NCBI GenBank assembly: GCA_030528765.1
Contig: JAUMYD010000074.1
Location: 1 to 8,648, forward strand
Length of the DNA stretch: 8,648 nt
Origin: Bacillota bacterium
GTDB taxonomy: Bacteria > Bacillota > Dehalobacteriia > UBA4068
Reading direction: 5' to 3'
Made by a program: the position numbers and the translations under genes. Under the pieces are notes generated by a model. The model had not been told where the DNA came from. It did not search any database and saw only the letters and a list, made by a program, of their open reading frames with translations. Shown in pieces: positions 1 through 5,411 of this stretch. Numbering within the stretch: the stretch's first letter is position 1; each line of letters begins with the position of its first letter.

Positions 1-345
1 GAAGGCCAGTTGGCCGGCCTCTGGACAGTGGCCATGGCCCAGGGCACAGTGGCCGGGGCCAATGCCGCAGGGGAAAGCCGGGTCTATGAGCCGGGCCTGC
101 CCTTCTACAGCATCAAGGCACTGGGGATGGAGATCCTGATCTACGGGGAGCTCAGCGGGGCGGAGCGTTTTTCTCTGGTGAACCGGAACCGCCCGGCCTT
201 CGGCAAGCTCTTCTTCCGGGAGGATCGCCTTTCCGCGCTGGAGCTGATCGGGGCAGAGCTGCCCTTCTTCCAGATGCAGAAGGCGGTGGAGCAGCAGCTT
301 CCCCGGAAGGAAGCCATTGCCCTGCTGCGGCAGCTCCTGGCCTGA
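1..345 (+). CDS. C-terminal end of an FAD-dependent NAD(P)H oxidoreductase (partial, runs off left edge)
   Basis: The frame is open from base 1 and ends at TGA 343-345, so only about 114 C-terminal residues are visible. The stretch LAGLWTVAMAQGTVAGANAA, followed by a Tyr and the segment PFYSIKALGMEI, is typical of the end of the FAD-binding domain and the start of the C-terminal domain in class-I pyridine-nucleotide-disulfide oxidoreductases of the rubredoxin reductase / NADH oxidase / nitrite-reductase-like group. In that family the Trp...Ala...Gln-Gly segment lies next to the flavin. The enzyme would move electrons from NAD(P)H through FAD to a small redox partner in the cytoplasm. The TTG at 10 and ATG at 34 are internal codons, not starts. 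A flavoprotein gene follows 47 bp downstream, so the two may share a transcript. The exact acceptor cannot be read from this piece. Confidence 0.8.
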   Translation, partial: EGQLAGLWTVAMAQGTVAGANAAGESRVYEPGLPFYSIKALGMEILIYGELSGAERFSLVNRNRPAFGKLFFREDRLSALELIGAELPFFQMQKAVEQQLPRKEAIALLRQLLA

Positions 346-392
346 GCCTGCTGCCGGGCCGCATCCGCTGCAATAAGAAAGGAGGATACAGC

Positions 393-1019
393 ATGACAAA
401 GGTTTTGCTGATCAACGGCAGCCCCAACGAAAAGGGCTGCACCTATACTGCCCTGAAGGAAGTAGCTGCCAGCCTGGAAAAGGAAGGCGTGGAAACGGAG
501 CTGCTCTACCTGGGGCGGGAGCCCATGGCCGGCTGCATCGCCTGCGCTGCCTGCAGCAGCAGCGGCCGCTGCGTTTTCGATGACCGGGTGAACGAGCTGC
601 TGGGGCGGCTGGAGGAATTCCAGGGCATCGTGCTGGGCTCCCCGGTGTATTACGCGGGCCCGGCCGGGCAGCTCTGCGCCTTTCTGGATCGGCTTTTCTA
701 CGCCAGCCGGGGCCGGATGGCGGGAAAGCTGGGCGCGGCAGTGGTCTCCTGCCGCCGCGGCGGTGCCAGCGCGGCCTTTGACCGCCTGAACAAATATTTC
801 GGCATCAGCCACATGCACACGGTCGGCTCTCAGTATTGGAATCAGGTCCACGGCTTCAGCCCGGAGGATGTGCGGAAGGATGAGGAGGGCCTGCAGACCA
901 TGCGCAGCCTGGGGCAGAATATGGCCTGGCTGCTGCGGAATATGGAGGCAGGGCGGGCAGAGGGCATCCCTGCCCCGGAATACGAAGCCCGCATCTCCAC
1001 CCACTTCATCATGGGCTAG
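393..1019 (+). CDS. Flavodoxin-fold NAD(P)H-dependent oxidoreductase / iron-sulfur flavoprotein-like
   Basis: A 208-residue protein with a strong Shine-Dalgarno AAAGGAGG (378-385) before ATG 393. The N-terminus is a beta strand followed by GSPNEKGCTYTAL (residues 9-21), the FMN phosphate-binding loop of the NADPH-dependent FMN reductase family. Residues 80-99 (VLGSPVYYAGPAGQLCAFLD) are the second flavin-binding segment, ending in Asp-Arg. Between them lie Cys48, Cys51, Cys54 and Cys60, spaced C-x2-C-x2-C-x5-C. This matches the compact cysteine motif described for archaeal and clostridial iron-sulfur flavoproteins, so a 4Fe-4S cluster beside FMN is plausible but inferred. Such proteins carry electrons in the cytoplasm of anaerobes. 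The upstream oxidoreductase could be its donor. The large minus-strand open frame over this gene is a high-GC shadow. The family call is firm; the substrate is unknown. Confidence 0.88.
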   Translation: MTKVLLINGSPNEKGCTYTALKEVAASLEKEGVETELLYLGREPMAGCIACAACSSSGRCVFDDRVNELLGRLEEFQGIVLGSPVYYAGPAGQLCAFLDRLFYASRGRMAGKLGAAVVSCRRGGASAAFDRLNKYFGISHMHTVGSQYWNQVHGFSPEDVRKDEEGLQTMRSLGQNMAWLLRNMEAGRAEGIPAPEYEARISTHFIMG

Positions 1020-1030
1020 CAGCTTTTTTC

Positions 1031-1066
1031 GGCTGAGCTCCTTTTGGGGAGCCCAGCCGGGCTTTC
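1031..1066 (+). terminator. Weak terminator-like hairpin after the flavoprotein gene
   Basis: The arms GGCTGAGCTCC (1031-1041) and GGAGCCCAGCC (1048-1058) pair with one A/C mismatch, and the loop is T-rich. The tract after it (GGGCTTTCTG) is poor in T, so this is only a candidate. It lies 11 bp after the stop at 1019 and before the tRNA promoter. Confidence 0.4.
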
Positions 1067-1099
1067 TGAAAAATATTCCGGGAAAGCCAAAAAAATTCA

Positions 1100-1128
1100 T
1101 TGACAAGCGGCAGGGATTCTGCTAAAAT
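1100..1128 (+). promoter_or_regulatory. Sigma-70/SigA promoter of the tRNA-Ala gene
   Basis: TTGACA (1100-1105), a 17-base spacer, then TAAAAT (1123-1128). The -35 is perfect and the -10 near-perfect. Transcription should start about 1135, some 13 bases before the tRNA 5' end, as expected for a strong stable-RNA promoter. Confidence 0.85.
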
Positions 1129-1147
1129 AATATTTGCGTTAAGCGAT

Positions 1148-1223
<76 letters not shown>

Positions 1224-1225
1224 TC

Positions 1226-1261
1226 ACAGCTGCCAAGGAATTCTTGGCAGCTGTTTTTTTT
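1226..1261 (+). terminator. Rho-independent terminator of tRNA-Ala
   Basis: A perfect 12-bp stem, ACAGCTGCCAAG (1226-1237) with CTTGGCAGCTGT (1243-1254), closes a 5-base GAATT loop. It is followed by eight T residues (1254-1261). It starts three bases after the encoded CCA. Confidence 0.95.
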
Positions 1262-1347
1262 GCTTTCCCCCCGGGAAGCCCCGGGCGGGCATCCCCGCCG
1301 CACTGGGAAAAGCCGTGAAAAAGAGAAAAAGAAGGGCGAATTTTTCC

Positions 1348-1376
1348 TTTACAAGCTTTTTTGAATGTGATATATT
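1348..1376 (+). promoter_or_regulatory. Extended -10 promoter of the Bmp lipoprotein gene
   Basis: TTTACA (1348-1353), a 17-base spacer, and TATATT (1371-1376), with TG one base before the -10 (1368-1369), an extended -10 element. The predicted start near 1383 gives a leader of about 90 bases before ATG 1475. Confidence 0.8.
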
Positions 1377-1387
1377 TGACGGGTAAT

Positions 1388-1445
1388 GCCTTGTGAAAGG
1401 CGATGCCGCTGTGGCTGCCTCTGGCAGGGCGGCATATTCTTTTTT
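1388..1445 (+). promoter_or_regulatory. Structured 5' leader of the Bmp lipoprotein gene, possible attenuator
   Basis: Hairpin 1 is GCCTT (1388-1392) with AAGGC (1397-1401), closing a GTGA loop of GNRA type. Hairpin 2 is ATGCCGC (1403-1409) with GCGGCAT (1429-1435), with an inner stem CTGCC/GGCAG (1415-1419 / 1423-1427). It is followed by ATTCTTTTTT (1436-1445). Hairpin 2 plus the T run resembles a terminator placed inside the leader, 30 bases before the start codon. No known riboswitch consensus (for example the purine aptamer core) was recognised. Confidence 0.45.
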
Positions 1446-1474
1446 GCAGAAAAAACATTTTGGGAGGAAAAGGC

Positions 1475-2665
1475 ATGAAAAAAATGTTGCTGGTCCTGCT
1501 GGCTGTGGCGATGCTGTTCGCCTTCGCAGCCTGTGGGCAGGAAGAAGCTCCGGTGGACGAGGCTCCGGAAGTCCAGGAAGAAGTCTCCGGTGAGGAAGAA
1601 GTCGCTGAAGAAGGCATTACTATGGAGAATATCAAGGTCGGCTTCATGTTCATCGGTTCCGAAGCAGACCAGGGTTATTCCTATGCCCATATTCAGGGCG
1701 TGAAGGAAATGCAGGCTGCTCTGGGCCTCACGGATGATCAGATCATCTGCAAATATGATATCGAAGAAAACAGCAGCTGCGATACTGCCTGCCGTGAGCT
1801 GGTGGAAGCCGGCTGCAATATCATCTTCGGCAACAGCTTCGGCTTCGAAGATTATATGCTGGAAGTTGCCAAGGAATATCCGGAAGTGGATTTCTGCCAC
1901 TTCACCGGCTATCAGGCTGCCGGCAGCGGCCTGGATAACTTCCATAACTGCTTCGGTCACATCTATCAGGCCCGTTACCTGAGCGGTATCGTCGCCGGTA
2001 TGCTGACCGAAAGCAATACCATCGGCTATGTGACCGCTATGCCCTTCGCGGAATGCATCAGCGGCTACACCGCCTTCTATCTGGGTGCCAAATCCGTGAA
2101 CCCGGATGTGAAAATGAATGTTTCCTACACCAATACCTGGTCTGACGCCACTCTGGAAGGTCAGGTCGCGCAGGCTCTGATCGACAGCGGCTGCGATGTG
2201 CTGGGTATGCATGCGGATACCACCTCTGCCATGTCCACCTGCGCTGCCAATGGCGTGAAGGGCATCGGCTATAACGCTGATATGACCCTGGCTGTTCCGG
2301 AAGCCTGCGCTGCCTCTGTGGTCTGGGATTGGGCGCCCTGCTATATCACCATGGTGGAAGGCGTTGTCAACGGCGAGGAGATCGCTCTGGACTGGGCCGG
2401 CAATCTGGAAGACGGCATGGTTGATCTGACCATCAACGATGCCCTGGTCTCTCAGGAGATCAAGGATGCCGTGGCTGCCGCCAGAGAAGCCATCATCAGC
2501 GGCGAGACCAAGGTCTTTGATACCAGCACCTTCACCGTGGAAGGCGCAGAGCTGACTGATGACGATGCAAGCGGCCTGGTCTTTGATGGCGCTTTCAACG
2601 AATCCTTCAATGTCTCCGCTCCCGCATTCAGCTACATCGTGGATGGTATCACCGTTCTGGAATAG
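1475..2665 (+). CDS. Bmp-family (BmpA/PnrA-like) ABC transporter substrate-binding lipoprotein
   Basis: A 396-residue protein. The start is ATG 1475, preceded by GGGAGGA (1462-1468). The frame is open further upstream, but earlier starts lack a ribosome site and would bury the signal peptide. Residues 1-20 form a lipoprotein signal: Lys-Lys, a hydrophobic core, then Ala-Ala-Cys20 for lipidation. A Glu-rich linker (about 22-47) follows, then the Bmp domain. Recognisable family segments are VGFMFIGSEADQGYSYAHIQ (55-74), the Tyr168-containing YLSGIVAGMLTES (168-180), and the segment ending DVLGMHADTT (241-250). Family members bind purine nucleosides or related small molecules outside the membrane and deliver them to an ABC permease. 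No permease or ATPase gene adjoins it; the next gene is a divergent regulator. It is therefore an orphan binding protein or uses components encoded elsewhere. The ligand is unknown. Confidence 0.92.
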   Translation: MKKMLLVLLAVAMLFAFAACGQEEAPVDEAPEVQEEVSGEEEVAEEGITMENIKVGFMFIGSEADQGYSYAHIQGVKEMQAALGLTDDQIICKYDIEENSSCDTACRELVEAGCNIIFGNSFGFEDYMLEVAKEYPEVDFCHFTGYQAAGSGLDNFHNCFGHIYQARYLSGIVAGMLTESNTIGYVTAMPFAECISGYTAFYLGAKSVNPDVKMNVSYTNTWSDATLEGQVAQALIDSGCDVLGMHADTTSAMSTCAANGVKGIGYNADMTLAVPEACAASVVWDWAPCYITMVEGVVNGEEIALDWAGNLEDGMVDLTINDALVSQEIKDAVAAAREAIISGETKVFDTSTFTVEGAELTDDDASGLVFDGAFNESFNVSAPAFSYIVDGITVLE

Positions 2666-2719
2666 TTCCGGGCGGCGCTCCGAATTGCAGATTTAACTGC
2701 GGATCGTATGATCTCATAG

Positions 2720-2750
2720 AAAAGAGCCAGCGTATGCTGGCTCTTTTTTG
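2720..2750 (+). terminator. Terminator of the Bmp gene, possibly bidirectional
   Basis: A 12-bp stem, AAAAGAGCCAGC (2720-2731) with GCTGGCTCTTTT (2736-2747), closes a GTAT loop. The T run is 2744-2749. On the minus strand it ends in four T residues and lies just after the stop of the convergent regulator gene, so it may serve both. Its sequence closely resembles the terminator at 3687-3715. Confidence 0.92.
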
Positions 2751-2755
2751 TGTGC

Positions 2756-2992
2756 TTATTCGGCGTCCTTGCAGCTCTCGCTGCGGGGATAGGGCTTCTT
2801 TTCATCTGTCAGCCCGGCCAGATAATCCATGCTGGTTTCCAGAGCCAGGGCGATGCGCTTGCATTGCTCAAAAGTGTAATATCTTTTGCCGTTCTCTATC
2901 TTGGAATAATCGCTTTGATCGATGCCGGTCAAAATCTGCATCTGAATTTGGGTCAAGTTTTTCTCTTTGCGTAATTGTTTTAGCCGTTTCAT
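2756..2992 (-). CDS. Small XRE-family (Cro/CI-like) transcriptional regulator
   Basis: A 78-residue protein made of little more than one helix-turn-helix domain. Residues 1-36 run from the MKRLKQLRKEKNLTQ start, through the recognition helix around DQSDYSKIENGKR (25-37), to the supporting helices ending MDYLAGLTD (55-63). This is the standard HTH_3 layout. I chose ATG 2992 because AGGTGAG lies six bases before it. The alternative ATG 3010 has no ribosome site and would add MTTGEK. It binds DNA, probably as a dimer. It is divergent from the membrane protein gene, and the shared 130-bp gap carries repeated TGACCTAT sequences over that gene's promoter. I infer it represses its neighbour and perhaps itself. 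It has no sensor domain, so a signal would have to act on the HTH domain or through a partner protein. Confidence 0.92.
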   Translation of the reverse strand: MKRLKQLRKEKNLTQIQMQILTGIDQSDYSKIENGKRYYTFEQCKRIALALETSMDYLAGLTDEKKPYPRSESCKDAE

Positions 2993-3020
2993 TTTCTCAC
3001 CTGTAGTCATTATGGCATAT

Positions 3021-3087
3021 TGACCTATTGACTATAGGGTGAAACTGACCTATAATGAATATATGATCTAGGGTGAAATTGACCTAT
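3021..3087. promoter_or_regulatory. Probable operator array for the XRE regulator
   Basis: TGACCTAT occurs three times on the plus strand, at 3021-3028, 3046-3053 and 3080-3087. The last two belong to a 19-base unit TAGGGTGAAA(C/T)TGACCTAT at 3035-3053 and 3069-3087, 34 bp apart with one difference. Each unit is also an imperfect dyad; the first has arms TATAGG/CCTATA (3033-3038 / 3049-3054) around a 10-base spacer. The first dyad lies between and over the -35 and -10 of the rightward promoter, and the second lies just after its start point. That arrangement is typical of repression. Which protein binds is inferred from proximity. Confidence 0.7.
3028..3056 (+). promoter_or_regulatory. Promoter of the three-helix membrane protein gene
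   Basis: TTGACT (3028-3033), a 17-base spacer, then a perfect TATAAT (3051-3056). The expected start is near 3063. The last three bases of the operator dyad's right arm are part of the -10, so an occupied operator should block polymerase. Confidence 0.88.
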
Positions 3088-3122
3088 TTTGCAAAAACAG
3101 GCAGAAAGGAGATTGCATCTAA

Positions 3123-3668
3123 ATGAGCAAGAGCAAAGCTTCCAAACAGAGCAGCAAACAAAAGGAACCGAAAGCGAACAGCCTCCCCGGCACATTAAGC
3201 GAAGAAGAATTCTATGCGAAGCAGATCGCCCTCAGCATGTATGCCCAGCAGCAGGAAATGTTTATTTTCCGCACCAAGCATTTCTGGAGCATCCTGAACA
3301 GAATGTCCGTCATCATTTATGCCATCATTATTTTTCCCTATATCTACACAGGATTGAAATTCGAAACAATGCCCTTCCCGAACTACTGGTTCAGCATCGT
3401 GGGCATGCTTCTGGCCTGTTTTCTGTATTTCATCCTGATCGGCGAAACCGCCAGGCAGGGTGCCGTGAAAAAGTCTATGACCTGGATCGCACAAATGATC
3501 GGTAAAGAGCTGGATCATATCAATTTTGCGGAGATTACTCCTTTATATGGCAAGCATCCGCTCAAAGATATTATCAACCTGCGCTATGGGGATCTGATCC
3601 CTCTGGTAAACCTCTGCATCCAGCTGGGTATGGGCTTGATTTTCTTTTTCTTATATATAGAAAAATAG
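3123..3668 (+). CDS. Small membrane protein with three predicted helices, function unknown
   Basis: A 181-residue protein. ATG 3123 follows GAAAGGAG (3104-3111) with a slightly long gap. The first 22 residues are rich in Lys and Ser and polar, not a signal peptide. Residues 26-60 look amphipathic (Glu-rich, then FIFRTKHFWSILNR). Hydrophobic segments lie at about 61-78, 89-107 and 157-178. Between the second and third is a charged segment (ETARQGAVKKSMTWIAQMIG, 108-127) that probably faces the cytoplasm. I do not recognise the family with confidence. The pattern of a soluble N-terminus, two close helices and a charged tail recalls RipA-like octameric membrane proteins, but that is a weak resemblance. 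The neighbouring XRE gene and the operator-covered promoter suggest expression is kept off until a signal arrives. Codon use and lower GC differ from the flanking Bmp gene, consistent with acquisition. Confidence 0.85.
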   Translation: MSKSKASKQSSKQKEPKANSLPGTLSEEEFYAKQIALSMYAQQQEMFIFRTKHFWSILNRMSVIIYAIIIFPYIYTGLKFETMPFPNYWFSIVGMLLACFLYFILIGETARQGAVKKSMTWIAQMIGKELDHINFAEITPLYGKHPLKDIINLRYGDLIPLVNLCIQLGMGLIFFFLYIEK

Positions 3669-3686
3669 AAGAAACCTTCGCTTAGC

Positions 3687-3715
3687 AAAGAGCCGGCATA
3701 CGCCGGCTTTTTTTT
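3687..3715 (+). terminator. Rho-independent terminator after the membrane protein gene
   Basis: AGCCGGC (3691-3697) pairs with GCCGGCT (3702-3708) around an ATAC loop. The stem can be extended by AAAG with TTTT-type pairs. Eight T residues follow (3708-3715). It shares the pattern GAGCC(A/G)GC-NTAN-GC(T/C)GGCT...TTTGTG with the terminator at 2720-2750. Confidence 0.92.
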
Positions 3716-3836
3716 GTGCCCGGCCTCTCCCCCAAAAAACAAGCTCCCCCGCCGCACCTTTGTCCCCCTCCCTTCATACTATGGGGCATGAGCTTCCCCG
3801 GGGCTCGCTCAAATCCATCTGAAGGAGGTCTTCCCT

Positions 3837-4229
3837 ATGACCGAAATTATTCTGAACAATGCCGTCAATACCATCAGCAGCTCCTCTGCCAATGCAGGCA
3901 GCAGCGGGAACAGCAATCTTTCGATCCAGCTGCCCATCTCCTTTTCTCATGCGCTGGATCTGGATCAGCTGCGGCTTCGCTACCACCGGGTGCGCCTGGG
4001 GAATGCAGGGAGCGGCCAGAGCAGCCTGAATTGCACCGGAGCCCGGAACAGCAATTCCCTGCACCTGCAGCATGATCTTCTGCTGGAATTGCCCCTGCAG
4101 CTCCGCAGCAGCAGCGGGGAGAGCAGTGAAAACAGTGAGGATACCCTGCTTTTCCTGGATAATACCGGCAGGAGCTATGTCTGCGGGCAGCCGCTGGTCA
4201 TCTCCTCCCGCATGAATAGCCGCTATTAA
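3837..4229 (+). CDS. Serine-rich small protein, no recognised family
   Basis: A 130-residue protein with a strong AAGGAGG (3822-3828) before ATG 3837. About one residue in five is serine (25 of 130), often as AGC runs (residues 14-17, 90-92, and 95-96), with many Asn, Leu and Gln. There is no signal peptide, membrane helix or catalytic motif. Two cysteines (in LNCTGARN and YVCGQP) are far apart. The middle (LDLDQLRLRYHRVRL) is mixed charged and hydrophobic, and the C-terminus (LLFLDNTGRSYVCGQPLVIS) reads like ordinary beta structure. The protein is probably folded in its second half, with flexible serine-rich linkers. A minus-strand frame of 194 codons overlaps it, but it starts inside a terminator hairpin and I treat it as a shadow. 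No promoter was found in the 121-bp upstream gap. Its role is unknown. Confidence 0.65.
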   Translation: MTEIILNNAVNTISSSSANAGSSGNSNLSIQLPISFSHALDLDQLRLRYHRVRLGNAGSGQSSLNCTGARNSNSLHLQHDLLLELPLQLRSSSGESSENSEDTLLFLDNTGRSYVCGQPLVISSRMNSRY

Positions 4230-4325
4230 CACAGCGGGAGCCTCGGCTCCGTGCCGATAAGACAGCAATCCGAAAAAAGTTAAATTTTCAGCATCTGTCT
4301 GACAGGTTTGGAAGCAAGCAACACG

Positions 4326-4374
4326 AAAAGCACGATGTCGGGTCGAAAGACCTTGCATCGTGCTTTTTCTATTT
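4326..4374 (+). terminator. Long GNRA-capped terminator hairpin ahead of tnpV
   Basis: AAAAGCACGATG (4326-4337) pairs with CATCGTGCTTTT (4356-4367). An internal loop (TCG/TTG, mostly wobble-compatible) leads to an inner stem GGTC/GACC with a GAAA tetraloop (4345-4348). TTTTTCTATTTT follows. It sits about 100 bp after the serine-rich gene and 36 bp before tnpV, so it ends upstream transcription or acts as a leader attenuator. The 4230-4325 gap otherwise shows only a short GGAGC/GCTCC hairpin near 4240-4250. Confidence 0.85.
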
Positions 4375-4402
4375 TATCAACTATGAACACGGAGGAACTA
4401 CC

Positions 4403-4753
4403 ATGAATAACAATCTCACCTACGCCCACTGCGGCGATTATGAAATCCCGAACCTGATCTTATCCGAAACCGAAGCCAAGCCTTTAGGCAAGTACGGCAG
4501 AATGCGCAAGAACTATTTGAAAGAGCATCGTCCCGTCCTTTGGAACAGCATGCTTCTATCGGCGAAGCTGTACCCGCATCTGAGGGAGATCGACGAGACA
4601 GCGAACCGGAGACTGGAGCAACTGATGTCAGAATTGCTTACATCAGTACCTGCACCGGACAAGGAAAAACAGCAGATGGCATGGGTGCAGCACATGAATA
4701 TGCTGAAAGCACAGGCAGAGGAAATCATCTTTGCCGAGCTGATCTATAACTGA
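4403..4753 (+). CDS. tnpV: TnpV family transposon-encoded protein
   Basis: A 116-residue protein with GGAGGA (4391-4396) before ATG 4403. The signature segments of the TnpV family are present in order: Tyr-x3-Gly-Asp-Tyr-x-Ile-Pro-Asn-Leu (residues 7-18), PLGKYGRMRKNYLKEHRP (27-44), KLYPHLREIDETANRRLEQL (55-74) and MAWVQHMNMLKAQAEEI (92-108), ending in Glu-Leu-Ile-Tyr. The family is named after Tn4451/Tn4453-type elements and occurs widely in mobile DNA of Clostridia. Its biochemical role is not established. Length is full for the family. No intact recombinase, mobilisation or cargo gene remains beside it in this window, only a recombinase fragment at 5225-5278, so it is probably a relic of a larger element. 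Confidence 0.93.
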   Translation: MNNNLTYAHCGDYEIPNLILSETEAKPLGKYGRMRKNYLKEHRPVLWNSMLLSAKLYPHLREIDETANRRLEQLMSELLTSVPAPDKEKQQMAWVQHMNMLKAQAEEIIFAELIYN

Positions 4754-5045
4754 TAGAGACGCGGCGTGTGGAAACATCCATGCACCGCTGATTTTTGCTT
4801 AAAGCCGTTACTGATTGCAAAAAAGAATTTCGACAACGGCTTCCATAATTCAACAGCACTGTTTCATCTACGCAAGTTGTCACGCTGACAACCGGTATTA
4901 TCCGTAACAAAAAGGCAGGATAGGCGTTTAGCTGTGGAATGAGAGGAACTAATACACAGACATCAATTCTGCGTGTCAGAACAGGAGCATATGCCCCCCG
5001 TTTTGACAGGCATAATCCATGTGCCATAGGATAACACGCAGGAAC
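4754..5045. other. Non-coding gap between tnpV and the surface-protein fragment
   Basis: No convincing gene is seen here. A minus-strand frame of 100 codons (4725-5027) lacks a ribosome site and any family resemblance. Structural elements are an 8-bp inverted repeat AAGCCGTT (4802-4809) / AACGGCTT (4835-4842) and a tight 7-bp dyad GTTGTCA-CGC-TGACAAC (4876-4892). It probably contains the right end of the tnpV element, but I could not place that end. Confidence 0.5.
4876..4892. repeat. 17-bp dyad of unknown role
   Basis: GTTGTCA (4876-4882) and TGACAAC (4886-4892) are perfect complements around CGC. It is not followed by a T run, so it is not a terminator. It could be a protein-binding or recombination site. 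Confidence 0.4.
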
Positions 5046-5228
5046 CGGTTTAAGGAAATCCCCACTACCGATATTGGCAACAAGACCTTCTATGCGAAGT
5101 GGAAATTCATCTACATCCCGATCATCACGCCTGCTTATCCTCCTGTTGTGGACGGCGGCAGCAACGGTGATGTGGTCGTATCTCCCAAGAATCCTGAGCA
5201 GGGTGACACCGTGACCATCAAGCCTTAA
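5046..5228 (+). pseudogene. Fragment of a Listeria-Bacteroides-repeat (InlB B-repeat) surface protein
   Basis: About 60 codons read EIPTTDIGNKTFYAKW, then a Tyr/Ile/Pro linker, a Gly-Gly-Ser-Asn stretch, and VVVSPKNPEQGDTVTIKP before TAA 5226-5228. The first block matches the end of the Listeria-Bacteroides (Flg_new / InlB B-type) repeat. The second matches the opening of the domain that often follows it in large clostridial wall proteins (…VSPKNPxxGDTVTIxP…). Such proteins run to hundreds of residues with signal peptide and anchoring domains, none of which is here. Sequence upstream of about 5046 does not continue the repeat, and a stop replaces the expected next residues. I read it as an internal remnant left by two deletions or insertions. 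The family call rests on motif memory only. Confidence 0.7.
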
Positions 5229-5278
5229 TGCAGTATGCCAAATCCAACCGCTTCCCGAACCCTACGGTTTTCATCGAT
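5225..5278 (+). pseudogene. Fragment of a large serine recombinase (TndX/TnpX-like) N-terminal domain
   Basis: In a frame shifted from the surface-protein remnant, the 18 codons LMQYAKSNRFPNPTVFID match the segment YAK-x-x-GFPNP-x-x-F-x-DDG of the resolvase domain of clostridial large serine recombinases. The match stops right after Phe-Ile-Asp, where the DDG-x-SG-x-x-x-x-R motif should follow; the sequence instead reads Ala-Thr-Asp. No catalytic serine or C-terminal zinc-finger region remains. Its first codons overlap the TAA of the preceding fragment, so the two relics are fused base to base. It is short, so chance similarity cannot be excluded. Confidence 0.5.
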
Positions 5279-5290
5279 GCCACTGATATA

Positions 5291-5342
5291 ATAGGACTAA
5301 AGCAAAACCCGACAAACGGGCGTCGCTTTAGTCCTATTTTTT
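5291..5342 (+). terminator. Strong terminator ahead of the parB leader
   Basis: A 13-bp perfect stem, ATAGGACTAAAGC (5291-5303) with GCTTTAGTCCTAT (5325-5337), encloses a second stem CCCG/CGGG (5308-5311 / 5317-5320) with an ACAAA loop. TTTTTT follows (5337-5342). It probably closes a transcription unit that has since been deleted. Confidence 0.85.
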
Positions 5343-5411
5343 CGTTTATCGGGCATTTTTCGATACAATTCGAGGAAATGCTACTTCTAAAGCAAAGGAG
5401 GAAAACTGAAT

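Noticed and set aside
141..1106. Minus-strand open frame of 321 codons over the flavoprotein gene
   Set aside because: It lies opposite a strongly supported gene, is rich in Ala, Gln, His and Arg as expected for the antisense of high-GC coding DNA, and lacks a ribosome site.
1349..2212. Minus-strand open frame of 287 codons over the Bmp gene
   Set aside because: Antisense shadow of the lipoprotein gene. The plus strand has promoter, ribosome site, signal peptide and family motifs.
3774..4358. Minus-strand open frame of 194 codons opposite the serine-rich gene
   Set aside because: It starts inside a terminator hairpin, has no ribosome site, and its composition mirrors the serine-rich plus-strand gene. 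Not fully excluded.
4725..5027. Minus-strand open frame of 100 codons
   Set aside because: No ribosome site, no recognisable motif, and it overlaps the end of tnpV.
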